Assembly: GCF_051521495.1 (NCBI RefSeq)
Contig: NZ_CP150355.1
Span: 12,648,001-12,712,000 of the forward strand
Direction: 5' to 3'
Origin: Sorangium sp051521495
GTDB taxonomy: Bacteria; Myxococcota_A; Polyangia; Polyangiales; Polyangiaceae
Length of the DNA stretch: 64,000 bases
Positions 11,111 to 20,220 of the stretch are shown piece after piece; position 1 is the first letter of the stretch; each line of letters opens with the position of its first letter. Under the pieces are notes generated by a model. It had not been told where the DNA came from. It worked only from the letters and a program-made list of their open reading frames with translations, and made no database searches. A program made the translations under genes and the position numbers.

Positions 11111-12409
11111 ATGTCCGCTGCTTTCCCGCTGAACACGCCGATCTCCGCCGACTCCCTGCACGCGACGACGAGCGACGCCGTTCCCGGCCGGTGGAATGGC
11201 ATCCTCCGCCCGTACTCCGAGGCCGACGTCGCGCGGCTCCGCGGCACCGTCCGCATCGACTACACGCTCGCGACCCTCGGGGCCAAGCGGCTCTGGAACC
11301 TGATGCACGCCGAGCCCTACGTGGCGGCGCTCGGCGCGCTCACGGGGAACCAGGCGATGCAGCAGGTCCGGGCCGGGCTCAAGGCCATCTACCTGAGCGG
11401 GTGGCAGGTGGCGGCTGACAACAACGAGGCCGGGACCATGTACCCCGACCAGAGCCTGTACCCGGCGAACAGCGTCCCGACGCTCGTGCGCCGCATCAAC
11501 CAGGCGCTCCTCCGCGCCGACCAGATCGAGAACGCCGAGGGCAAGGCGGGGCGGTACTGGCTCGCGCCCATCATGGCCGACGCGGAGGCCGGCTTCGGCG
11601 GGCCGCTCAACGCGTTCGAGCTGATGAAGGCCATGATCGAGGCGGGCGCGTCGGGCGTCCACTTCGAGGACCAGCTCGCGTCCGAGAAGAAGTGCGGGCA
11701 CATGGGCGGCAAGGTCCTCGTCCCGACCAGCCAGTTCATCCGCACCCTCATCGCGGCCCGCCTCGCCAGCGACGTCATGGGCGTGCCGACCGTCCTCGTC
11801 GCCCGCACGGACGCCGACAGCGCCAAGCTGATCACGTCCGACGTCGACCCGCGCGACAAGCCGTTCGTCACCGGGGAGCGTACGCCCGAGGGCTTCTTCG
11901 TGCTGAAGGGCGGCCTCGAGGCGGCCATCGCGCGCGGGCTCGCGTACGCGCCCTACGCCGACCTCGTCTGGTGCGAGACGTCGACGCCGGATCTCGATCA
12001 GGCGAAGCGCTTCGCGGAGGGGATCCACAAGCAGTTCCCGGGCAAGCTGCTCGCCTACAACTGCTCTCCTTCGTTCAACTGGAAGAAGCACCTCGACGAC
12101 GCGACGATCGCGCGGTTCCAGCGTGAGCTCGGCGCGATGGGGTACAAGTTCCAGTTCGTCACCCTCGCCGGGTTCCACTCGCTGAATCACAGCATGTTCG
12201 AGCTCGCCCGCCAGTACCAGCGCCGCGGGATGGCTGCGTACTCCGAGCTCCAGCAGGCCGAGTTCGCTGGCGAGCAGTTCGGCTACAGCGCGACCCGCCA
12301 CCAGCGCGAGGTCGGGACGGGCTACTTCGACGAGGTCGCCCAGGTGATCTCGGGCGGCGCTGCGTCCACGCTGGCTCTCCACGAGTCCACCGAGGCCGCC
12401 CAGTTCTGA
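11111..12409 (+). CDS. aceA: Isocitrate lyase
   Basis: 432 residues, standard length for bacterial isocitrate lyase. It cleaves isocitrate to glyoxylate and succinate. The active-site loop KKCGHMGGKVLVPTSQ carries the catalytic Cys, with metal and substrate contacts in ADAEAGFGG, VARTDAD and the C-terminal YNCSPSFNWKKH block. It forms the complete glyoxylate bypass with the upstream malate synthase, allowing growth on acetate or fatty acids. A GTAGGAG ribosome-binding region precedes the ATG. Confidence 0.98.
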   Translation: MSAAFPLNTPISADSLHATTSDAVPGRWNGILRPYSEADVARLRGTVRIDYTLATLGAKRLWNLMHAEPYVAALGALTGNQAMQQVRAGLKAIYLSGWQVAADNNEAGTMYPDQSLYPANSVPTLVRRINQALLRADQIENAEGKAGRYWLAPIMADAEAGFGGPLNAFELMKAMIEAGASGVHFEDQLASEKKCGHMGGKVLVPTSQFIRTLIAARLASDVMGVPTVLVARTDADSAKLITSDVDPRDKPFVTGERTPEGFFVLKGGLEAAIARGLAYAPYADLVWCETSTPDLDQAKRFAEGIHKQFPGKLLAYNCSPSFNWKKHLDDATIARFQRELGAMGYKFQFVTLAGFHSLNHSMFELARQYQRRGMAAYSELQQAEFAGEQFGYSATRHQREVGTGYFDEVAQVISGGAASTLALHESTEAAQF

Positions 12410-12546
12410 TCGCCCGCGCGGGCGCGCGCCCTCCGTCGCGCACGCCCGCGTTTCCCTGCCGGGGCTTCCCCTGCCGCCCCCCGCGCTCGCGGCGCCTGTC
12501 CACCGCGGCGTCTCCCGCCTCCCCGCCTGCGCTGCGTCTGTCCGCC

Positions 12547-12724
12547 GCGGCGCCTCCCGCCGTCCCCGCCTGCGCGGCGCCTCCCGCCGTCCCCGCCTGC
12601 GCGGCGCCTCCCGCCGTCCCCGCCTGCGCGGCGCCTCCCGCCGTCCCCGCCTGCGCGGCGCCTCCCGCCGTCCCCGCCTGCGCGGCGCCTCCCGCCGTCC
12701 CCGCCTGCGCGGCGCCTCCCGCCG
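12547..12724. repeat. 27-bp minisatellite, six full copies
   Basis: Six exact 27-bp units start at 12547, 12574, 12601, 12628, 12655 and 12682, with a partial seventh to 12724; a more degenerate run precedes them from about 12460. Because 27 is a multiple of three, all frames through it stay open and create spurious Gly/Arg- or Ala/Gly-rich ORFs. It fills most of the 429-bp space between isocitrate lyase and glutaminyl-tRNA synthetase. I see no gene there. Confidence 0.9.
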
Positions 12725-12838
12725 GGCGCGGGCGCGCCGCCGACCGCGGCCGCGCCGCCGTCTCCGCGGTGGCCCGGCGGGTGCCGTTTGAGTAGGCTCG
12801 GCGCGGGCGGCGCCGCCCGAGCCGAGGTGAAAAGAGCT

Positions 12839-15196
12839 GTGACAACGCAGAGCCCCAGAGCGAGCGACGCTGACAGCAGCGTCGCCGCGTCCAACTTCAT
12901 CCGCACCATCATCGCCGAAGACCTCGCCGCCGGCAGGCACACGCGGGTCGTGACCCGGTTCCCGCCCGAGCCGAACGGCTACCTGCACATCGGACATGCG
13001 AAGTCGATCCTGCTCAATTTCGGGCTGGCCGCGGACTTCGGGGGCGCGTGTCACATGCGCTTCGACGACACGAACCCGGCCGCCGAGGACATGGAGTACG
13101 TGGAGTCGATCCTTCGGGACGTTCGCTGGCTCGGCGGCGACTGGGGCGACAAGCTCTTCTTCGCGTCGGACTACTTCGAGCGGCTGTACGCCTTCGCGGT
13201 GGAGCTCATCCAGAAGGGCAAGGCCTACGTGTGCAGCCTGAGCGAAGCGGAGACCCGCGAGCTCCGCGGGACTGTCACCGAGCCCGGGCGGGAGAGCCCG
13301 TACAGGAACAGGTCCGCGGCGGAGAGCCTGGATCTTTTCGCCAGGATGAGAGCAGGGGAGTTCCCGGAGGGCGCGCACGTGCTCAGGGCCAAGATCGACA
13401 TGGCCGCTCCCAACATGAAGATGCGCGATCCGCCGATCTACCGCATCAAGCGCGCGCGCCATTACCGGACGGGCGACGCCTGGAGCGTCTATCCGCTCTA
13501 CGACTTCGCCCACAGCCTCTCCGACGCGATCGAGGGGATCACCCACTCGATCTGCACGCTGGAGTTCGAGAACAACCGGGAGCTGTACGACTGGTTCATC
13601 GAGCACCTCGACGTCCCGTCCCGCCCCCGCCAGTACGAGTTCGCCCGGCTCAACCTGAGCTACACGGTGATGAGCAAGCGGAAGCTGCTCGCGCTCGTGA
13701 AGGGCGGGCTCGTGAAGGGCTGGGACGATCCGCGCATGCCCACCCTCGCCGGCCTCCGGCGCCGCGGCGTGACGCCCGAGGCCATCCGCTCGTTCTGCGA
13801 GGAGATCGGCGTCGCCAAGACGAACAGCATGGTGGACGTCGCGAAGTTCGAGTCGTGCGTCCGCGACGATCTGAACCTCCGCGCCCCGCGCGTGATGGCG
13901 GTGCTGCGCCCCCTCCGCGTCGTCCTCGAGAACTACCCCGAGGGGCAGGTCGAGGAGATCGACGCGCCCTACTGGCCCGAGGACGTGCCGAGGGAAGGCT
14001 CCCGCAAGGTCCCCCTCTCCCGGGTGCTCTACATCGAGCGCGACGACTTCCTCGAGGACCCGCCGAAGAAGTGGTTCCGGCTCGCGCCCGGGCAGCAGGT
14101 GCGGCTCCGCTACGCAGGATTCATCACGTGCCGCGAGGTGGTGAGAGAGGAGGCTACGGGAGAGGTGATCGAGCTCCGGTGTACGTACGATCGCCCCACG
14201 GCGAGCGGTGAGGCGCCCGACGGACGCAAGCCGAAAGGGACGCTGCACTGGGTCTCGGCCGCTCACGCGCTCACCGCCGAGGTCCGGCTCTACGACCGCC
14301 TCTTCGCGGTCGAGCGGCCCGACGCGGTCGAAGAGGGTAAGGATTTTCTGGAGAACTTGAATCCTGGTTCGCTGGTTGCCCTGAGCGGGTGTCAGGTGGA
14401 ACCAGGCCTGTCCACGGTCGAGAAGGGGAGCCATGTCCAGTTCGAGCGCCAGGGGTTCTTCTTCGTGGATCCCGTCGATTCCGCGCCCGGCGCGCCCGTC
14501 TTCAACCGCACGGTGGCGCTCAAGGACTCGTGGTCGAGGCTCGCTGCCGAGAAGCCCGCTCGGGCCGCCGAACCCGCGCCCGAGAGCCCGGCCGCGAAGG
14601 CGCCGCCGGAGCTTCGGCGCGAGCGCACGTCCTTCGAGGAGCGGCTCGCGCGGCTCGACCCGGCGCGGGCCGAGAAGGCCAGACAGCTCATCGATGCGCG
14701 TGGGATACCGGGCGACGACGCCGTCGTCCTGGCCGACGACGACGGCCTCCTGCGGCTGTTCGAGGAGACGGTCGCCGTGCATGACAACCCGCGGGGCGCC
14801 GCCAACTGGGTCATCCACTCGGTCGCCCGCGAGCTGAAGGACAGAAAGACAGGCGAGCTGCCCGTCTCGGGGGCGCAGCTGGGCGAGCTCTTGTCGCTGA
14901 TCGATGACGGGACGATTTCGGGGAAGATCGCAAAAGATGTCCTAGCTGAGATAATGCAGCAAGGCGGTAGCCCCAAGGCGATCGTCGCGCAGAGAGGGCT
15001 CCGGCAGGTCGCCGACGAAGGCGCCCTGGAGCGCATCGTCGACCAGATCATCGCCGGCCATCCGGGCGAGGTTTCCCGCTTCCGCGCGGGGAATTCGAAG
15101 CTGATCGGGTTCTTCGTCGGTCAGGTCATGAAGGCCTCCGGCGGCAAGGCGAACCCGGACCTGGTCAATTCGCTGCTGGCCAGGAAACTGGCGTAG
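12839..15196 (+). CDS. glnS: Glutaminyl-tRNA synthetase with C-terminal GatB/YqeY domain
   Basis: About 785 residues from the GTG at 12839; a TTG at 12788 is an alternative and the true start is uncertain. The class I catalytic core has the HIGH motif in GYLHIGHAK and the KMSKS counterpart in TVMSKRKLL, with a bacterial GlnRS anticodon-binding beta-barrel region to about residue 560. After an Ala/Pro linker comes a roughly 200-residue GatB-tail/YqeY domain, ending with the diagnostic FFVGQVMKASGGKANP. Ordinary bacterial GlnRS is about 550 residues; this extension is known from Deinococcus, where it helps bind tRNA-Gln. It charges tRNA-Gln directly. Confidence 0.95.
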   Translation: MTTQSPRASDADSSVAASNFIRTIIAEDLAAGRHTRVVTRFPPEPNGYLHIGHAKSILLNFGLAADFGGACHMRFDDTNPAAEDMEYVESILRDVRWLGGDWGDKLFFASDYFERLYAFAVELIQKGKAYVCSLSEAETRELRGTVTEPGRESPYRNRSAAESLDLFARMRAGEFPEGAHVLRAKIDMAAPNMKMRDPPIYRIKRARHYRTGDAWSVYPLYDFAHSLSDAIEGITHSICTLEFENNRELYDWFIEHLDVPSRPRQYEFARLNLSYTVMSKRKLLALVKGGLVKGWDDPRMPTLAGLRRRGVTPEAIRSFCEEIGVAKTNSMVDVAKFESCVRDDLNLRAPRVMAVLRPLRVVLENYPEGQVEEIDAPYWPEDVPREGSRKVPLSRVLYIERDDFLEDPPKKWFRLAPGQQVRLRYAGFITCREVVREEATGEVIELRCTYDRPTASGEAPDGRKPKGTLHWVSAAHALTAEVRLYDRLFAVERPDAVEEGKDFLENLNPGSLVALSGCQVEPGLSTVEKGSHVQFERQGFFFVDPVDSAPGAPVFNRTVALKDSWSRLAAEKPARAAEPAPESPAAKAPPELRRERTSFEERLARLDPARAEKARQLIDARGIPGDDAVVLADDDGLLRLFEETVAVHDNPRGAANWVIHSVARELKDRKTGELPVSGAQLGELLSLIDDGTISGKIAKDVLAEIMQQGGSPKAIVAQRGLRQVADEGALERIVDQIIAGHPGEVSRFRAGNSKLIGFFVGQVMKASGGKANPDLVNSLLARKLA

Positions 15197-15387
15197 ATCT
15201 CCCACCCACACGCTGCTTCGCTTCCCCACCGACGCGGGGTGCGCGCGAGTGCTGCGCTCTGCGTTATCCCACGCCCGGCACCTGACTACGTGATGCGTGT
15301 CGTGGCAGTGTGGAGAAACATGTCCAGCAAAATGTCCATAAAAAAATTGAATTTGAGAGCTGGAGTGGTGTAGATCAGATTAGGACT

Positions 15388-16224
15388 ATGGAATCTGCAC
15401 GCCTGTTCGCTCTCATCGCTTGCGTGGCTGTGTCGTCCTCGCAGGCTGCTTGTGTCGCTTCTACCGAGCTCGATGGGGATGATGAGGTTGTGGCGGAGGT
15501 CCAGCAGGATGTCATCGTCCACAACGCGCTGGTCCGTAATGCGCTGGTCCGTAACGCGCTGGTCCGCAACGCGCTGGTCCGCAACGCGTTGGTCCGCAAC
15601 GGGCTGACCTCCAGCGCCCTCTTGGGCAACTCGAACACGCGGGACGCGCTCCGTGATCCCGAGTCGCGGCAGCTCCTCAGCTTCATCGTGAGCTGCGCTC
15701 TCCCCGAGGAGGACAGCCTCGATATCCGGGTCGACGGCGTGTCCTACAGGTTCCCCGGCGAGCTCGGCCTCGCGCCCGAGTGGGGCAAGAAGAACGGCTC
15801 GTGCGGCGAAAGCTGCCAGGAGTGGGTCTCGGCGTGCCTGCTCGCGCGCGTGAACTACAAGGGCGAGCACGTCATGATCTCGCTCCGCGGAAAGAACGAT
15901 GCGCTGTCGTCGACGAAGCGAGAGCGGGCGATGTACGACGTCTCGGAGGCGACCTACTACGGCAATGTCTTCCTCGATCAGCAGCGCCGCTTCGCCTGCC
16001 TCGCGCCCGGCCAGTCGTCGATCCCGCGCGTCTGCGGGCCCTCGCTCGACGACTGCGTGGTCGATGTTGTGGGCGATTGTGAAGAGGTGTGTGATAAAAC
16101 GCGCCCCGATGGCAGTTTCCCGAATTGCCGCGATCGCGAGCCGTTCGAGCTGCAGTGCGGCGTCCGCGTCTTTCCGCGCGGCACCGACACCTACAAGGCC
16201 TCGGTGAGCGTCTTCCTCGAGTAG
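15388..16224 (+). CDS. Secreted NAL-pentapeptide-repeat protein (paralogue A)
   Basis: 278 residues from the ATG at 15388, chosen because a signal peptide follows directly (MESARLFALIACVAVSSSQ, cleavage or lipidation near AAC). Five perfect NALVR repeats are encoded by 15-nt units at 15523-15597. The C-terminal domain of about 190 residues has SRQLLSFIVSCAL, GELGLAPEW, EWVSACLLARVN, GEHVMISLRG, EATYYGNVF and several conserved Cys. The same blocks appear in the gene at 24502-25344, so the two are paralogues. Function unknown; exported, possibly surface-attached. The start of a giant Ser/Thr kinase lies 11 bp downstream, indicating one operon. Confidence 0.88.
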   Translation: MESARLFALIACVAVSSSQAACVASTELDGDDEVVAEVQQDVIVHNALVRNALVRNALVRNALVRNALVRNGLTSSALLGNSNTRDALRDPESRQLLSFIVSCALPEEDSLDIRVDGVSYRFPGELGLAPEWGKKNGSCGESCQEWVSACLLARVNYKGEHVMISLRGKNDALSSTKRERAMYDVSEATYYGNVFLDQQRRFACLAPGQSSIPRVCGPSLDDCVVDVVGDCEEVCDKTRPDGSFPNCRDREPFELQCGVRVFPRGTDTYKASVSVFLE

Positions 16225-16235
16225 CATCGAGCCGC

Positions 16236-19200
16236 GTGGATTCCGGCGCCGTCCTCGCGAGCCGCTTCGTCGTCGAGCAGCAGGTTGCAGCCGGGGGGAT
16301 GGGGACGGTCTATCGCGCGCACGACCGCCTCGACGCCCGCCCGGTTGCCCTCAAGGTCCTACACAGCCGCGAGGCCTTCGACGTCGAGCGGTTCGAGCGC
16401 GAGTCGCAGATCCTCGCCGAGCTGAGCCACCCGGGGATCGTGCGGTACGTCGCGCACGGGCGGACCAGCGCGGGGGACCACTACCTCGCCATGGAGTGGC
16501 TGGAGGGCGAGGACCTGGCGGCGTGCCTCGGGCGCCGCCGGCTCGCGCTCGCCGAGAGCCTCGCGGTGCTGCGCAGGACGGCGGACGCGCTCGCCTTCGC
16601 GCACTCCCGCGGGATCATCCACCGCGACGTCAAGCCGAGCAACATCTTCCTCGTCGCGAGCGACGTCGGTCAGCTCAAGCTCGTCGACTTCGGGATCGCG
16701 CGCCCGGACGGGGAGTCGCGGCGGCTCACCTACACGGGCGGGATCCTCGGGACGCCGGGGTACATCGCGCCCGAGCAGATCGAGAGCGGGAGCTCCCTCG
16801 ACGCGCGGGCGGACGTGTTCTCGCTCGCGTGCGTCTTCTACGAGTGCGTCGCGGGCCGCCCGGCCTTCGAGGGGGCGCACGTCATGGCGGCGCTCGCGAA
16901 GCTCCTGTTCCAGCAGACGCCCCGGCTGCGCGACGTCCGCGAGGACGTGCCCGAGCCGCTGGAGCGCCTCATCGATCGGATGATGGCGAAGAACCCCGAC
17001 GACCGGCCGCGCGACTGCGGCGACGTCGGGGTCGAGCTCGCGCAGATCGCGGAGGCGCTGGACGCCTGGGCGACGCCGCGGCCGCCAAGCACGCTGGCCT
17101 CGCAGCGCGACTCGACCATGCGCTCGGCGCGGCCCGACGGCTTCCTCACGCGCAGCGAGCAGCGGCTCGTGTCCCTCGTGCTCGCCGGTGAGCCGGACGA
17201 CGTGCAGATGAGCGTGGCGGCGGCCGGCGGCGTGCCCAGCGCCTCCGACGTCTCGAGCGTGCTGCAGGAGCTCTCGAGCGAGGGTCCGGGCTCCTCGGTG
17301 CCGCGCTCGGAGGTGCGCGCCGCGGTGGAGCCCTACGGCGCTCACATCACGGAGATCTCGCGGGGATCGCTCATCGCGATCCTCGCCGGCGCCGGGAGCG
17401 CCGTGGATCGGGCCGAGCGGGCGGCGCGGTGCGCGCTCGCGCTGCGCGCGCGGTTCCCGGGGATCCCGCTCGCCGTCGCGACGGGGCGCGGGGTGTCGTC
17501 GGCGAAGCTCATCGAGGGCGACGTCATCGACCGGGGGGTGCGCGCGCTGCGGGCCGCGCAGGCCGGGGCCGTCCGGCTCGACGACGTGACCGCCAGCGTC
17601 GTCGGCGGCCGTCTCAAGGTGGAGACGGACGAGAACGGGCCATTCCTCGCGACCGAGACGGCGGCCGATGAGAGCACCCCCGTCCTCCTCGGCAAGCCGA
17701 GCATCTGGGTCGGCCGCATCCGCGAGCTGTCCATGCTGGAGGGCGTGTTCTCCGGGTGCGTGAGCGAGTCGCTGGCGAGCGCGGTGCTCGTGATCGGCCC
17801 GGCGGGGGCGGGGAAGTCGCGGCTCCGCCTGGAGTTCCTCACCCGGGTGCGGCGCCAGTTCGGGGCGGTGGAGATCCTCTCCGGGCGGGCCGAGTCGATG
17901 GCCGCGGGGTCGCCATTCGGCCTCATCGCGGACGCGATCCACAAGGCCGCGGGGATGCGCGAGGGCGAGCCGGTGGAGGCGCGGCGGCGCAAGCTGAAGC
18001 GCCGGCTGGGGCGACACCTGAGCGGCGAGGCGCTGAGCCGGATCGCGGCCTTCCTGGGCGAGCTCTCGCGGACGCCGTTCCCTGACGGCGAGACGAGCGG
18101 GCTGCGCGCGGCGCGCGACAACGCGATGCTGATGGCCGACGCGACGCGCGCGGCGTGGGAGGACTGGCTCGCCGCCGAGTGCGCGGCGCAGCCGGTGCTG
18201 CTCGTGCTCGAGGACCTGCACTTCGGCGATCCGGCGACCGTGCGCCTCATCGACCAGACGCTCCGCAACCTCCGGGACCTGCCGCTCATGCTGCTCGCGC
18301 TGGCCCGGCCCGAGGTGAACAAACAGTTCCCCGGGCTGTGGACCGACCGCGAGGTGCAGACGATCAAGCTCGGGCCGCTGCCCGCCAAGGCGAGCGAGCG
18401 GATGGTGCGGAGCGCGCTCGGCGAGGAGACGCCCGCCGAGACCGTGGCCCGGGTGGTGGACCGGGCCGACGGCAACCCGTTCTACCTGGAGGAGCTCATC
18501 CGCGCGGTCGCGGACGGCAAGGGGGACGTGCTGCCCGACTCGGTGCTGGGTACGGTCGAGGCGCGGCTCGACGCCGAGGGGCACGAGGCGAAGCGCGTGC
18601 TGCGGGCCGCGAGCATCTTCGGCGACCGCTTCTCGAAGCTCGCGGTGTCGGCGCTGCTCGGCGGAGCGACGCGCGTGAAGGAGACCGAGACGTGGCTCGA
18701 CGCGCTCGCCGCGCGGGAGCTCATCGCCCCGGTCTCGACGCCGGGGTGGCTCATCCCGACGGACTACGTGTTCCGCCACGCGATCGTGCGCGAGGCCGCG
18801 TACGCGATGCTCACGGAGCCGGACCGCGCCCTCGGCCACAAGCTGGCCGGCGAGTGGCTCGAGCGCAGCGGGCACACCGACGCGATGGCGCTCGCGGAGC
18901 ATTTCCGGCTCGGCGGCGAGCCGGGGCGCGCGGTGCGGTGGTACCGGAGGGCCGCGGAGCAGGCGCTCGAGGCGAACGATCTGGCGAGCGCGCTGGCGCG
19001 CGCCGAGATGGGCGTCCAGTGCGGGGCGACCGACGAGGAGCTCGGGCGGCTGCGGCTCGTCGAGGCCGAGATCGGCCTGTGGCAGGGAGAGGCCGTGCTC
19101 GCCGCGCAGCGCGGCACCGAGGCGGCGAGCCTCGTCCGGACCGGGAGCTCGCCGTGGTTCCGCGCCATCGGGCAGGTGATCATCGCGGAGGGGAAGCTCG

Positions 19201-20186
19201 GCCACTTCGACCGCGTCGAGGCCTGGGCGACGCGGGCGGCCGAGGCGGCGGGCGCGATCAGCGCGCGGATCATGTGCCTGTGCGAGGGCGCGACGTACCT
19301 CATCTTCGGCGGCCGCTACGCGGCGGCCGACGCGCTGATCCAGATGCTCGAAGCGGTCGCGAGCGAGGCCGCCGGGATCGAGCCTCAGGCGGTGGCGCTC
19401 TACCAAGAGGCGCGCGCGATCCGGGCGCAGACGAAGGGCGACATCGGGGCCGCGCTGAACGGGCTCACGGCGGCGCTCGCGGCGTTCGAGCAGGCCGGCG
19501 ACCGCCGGAATGCCTGCGCGGTGCGCGCGAACCTGGGCTTCTTGTACGGCGAGCTCGGCGACTTCGAGGTGGCCGAGTCGGCGCTCCGGACGGCGCTCGC
19601 CGCGGCGCAGCGCATGGGCCTCGACGACCTGGAGAAGGCCGCGCTCCAGAACCTCGGCTACGTGATCGCCCACCTGGGGCAGCTCGAGGAGGCGAAGCTC
19701 CTCGAGCAGCGCGCCGCCGCGGCGTTCCAGCAGCAGGGCGAGCGGCGGATGGAGGGCGTGACGCTGACGTACCTGGCGAAGATCCTGCTCCTGTCGGGCG
19801 ATCCCGGGGCCGCCGAGCGCGAGGCGCGCGCCGCAGTCGAGGCGCTGACGGTGGCGCCGCCGCTACGCGCCGCCGCCGTGGCGGTCCTCTCGCGCGCGCT
19901 GCTCGCGCAGGGCCGCCAGGAAGAGGCGCTGCCGGCCGCGCGCGAGGCGTTCGCGCAGCTCGAGGAGGCGGGCTCGCTCGAGGAGGGGGAGTCGCTGGTG
20001 CGGCTCGTCTACGCCGAGGCGCTCGCCGCCGCGGGCGCCACGCGCGAGGCGGCGGAGGCGCTCGCCGTCGCGCGCCAGCACCTGCTCGATCGCGCGGCGA
20101 AGATCAGCGACGCGGCCTGGCGAGAGCGGTTCCTGACGTGCGTGCCCGACAACGCGAGGACCCTCTCGCTCGCCGCATCCGGGTGA
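16236..20186 (+). CDS. Ser/Thr protein kinase with cyclase-like, AAA and TPR domains (A)
   Basis: 1316 residues from the GTG at 16236. The kinase domain is about 10-280: glycine loop AAGGMGTVYRA, K40, HRD 129-131 in HRDVKPSNIF, DFG 151-153, APE in GYIAPEQ. It is followed by a degenerate adenylate-cyclase-like domain (about 308-470), a STAND/AAA ATPase with Walker A GPAGAGKSR near 519-527 and LVLEDLHFGDP as Walker B, then about 500 residues of TPR-like helices. This resembles PknK and the kinase/cyclase fusions of myxobacteria. All kinase catalytic residues are present. Cytosolic. Paired with the secreted NAL-repeat gene just upstream and convergent with its paralogue, 34 bp apart. Confidence 0.92.
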   Translation: MDSGAVLASRFVVEQQVAAGGMGTVYRAHDRLDARPVALKVLHSREAFDVERFERESQILAELSHPGIVRYVAHGRTSAGDHYLAMEWLEGEDLAACLGRRRLALAESLAVLRRTADALAFAHSRGIIHRDVKPSNIFLVASDVGQLKLVDFGIARPDGESRRLTYTGGILGTPGYIAPEQIESGSSLDARADVFSLACVFYECVAGRPAFEGAHVMAALAKLLFQQTPRLRDVREDVPEPLERLIDRMMAKNPDDRPRDCGDVGVELAQIAEALDAWATPRPPSTLASQRDSTMRSARPDGFLTRSEQRLVSLVLAGEPDDVQMSVAAAGGVPSASDVSSVLQELSSEGPGSSVPRSEVRAAVEPYGAHITEISRGSLIAILAGAGSAVDRAERAARCALALRARFPGIPLAVATGRGVSSAKLIEGDVIDRGVRALRAAQAGAVRLDDVTASVVGGRLKVETDENGPFLATETAADESTPVLLGKPSIWVGRIRELSMLEGVFSGCVSESLASAVLVIGPAGAGKSRLRLEFLTRVRRQFGAVEILSGRAESMAAGSPFGLIADAIHKAAGMREGEPVEARRRKLKRRLGRHLSGEALSRIAAFLGELSRTPFPDGETSGLRAARDNAMLMADATRAAWEDWLAAECAAQPVLLVLEDLHFGDPATVRLIDQTLRNLRDLPLMLLALARPEVNKQFPGLWTDREVQTIKLGPLPAKASERMVRSALGEETPAETVARVVDRADGNPFYLEELIRAVADGKGDVLPDSVLGTVEARLDAEGHEAKRVLRAASIFGDRFSKLAVSALLGGATRVKETETWLDALAARELIAPVSTPGWLIPTDYVFRHAIVREAAYAMLTEPDRALGHKLAGEWLERSGHTDAMALAEHFRLGGEPGRAVRWYRRAAEQALEANDLASALARAEMGVQCGATDEELGRLRLVEAEIGLWQGEAVLAAQRGTEAASLVRTGSSPWFRAIGQVIIAEGKLGHFDRVEAWATRAAEAAGAISARIMCLCEGATYLIFGGRYAAADALIQMLEAVASEAAGIEPQAVALYQEARAIRAQTKGDIGAALNGLTAALAAFEQAGDRRNACAVRANLGFLYGELGDFEVAESALRTALAAAQRMGLDDLEKAALQNLGYVIAHLGQLEEAKLLEQRAAAAFQQQGERRMEGVTLTYLAKILLLSGDPGAAEREARAAVEALTVAPPLRAAAVAVLSRALLAQGRQEEALPAAREAFAQLEEAGSLEEGESLVRLVYAEALAAAGATREAAEALAVARQHLLDRAAKISDAAWRERFLTCVPDNARTLSLAASG

Positions 20187-20220
20187 CACGCCACGGGGCG
20201 GGGGCCCCGGGGCCGCGCGC

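Noticed and set aside
12159..12942. Repeat-containing minus-strand ORFs with AGTAGGAAQ or GGDGGRRRA units
   Set aside because: They are produced by the 27-bp minisatellite, have no signal peptide or ribosome-binding site, and overlap both flanking genes.
16359..19673. A 1104-codon minus-strand frame
   Set aside because: Antisense to kinase A, same explanation; composition is Arg/Leu/Asp repeats typical of shadows.
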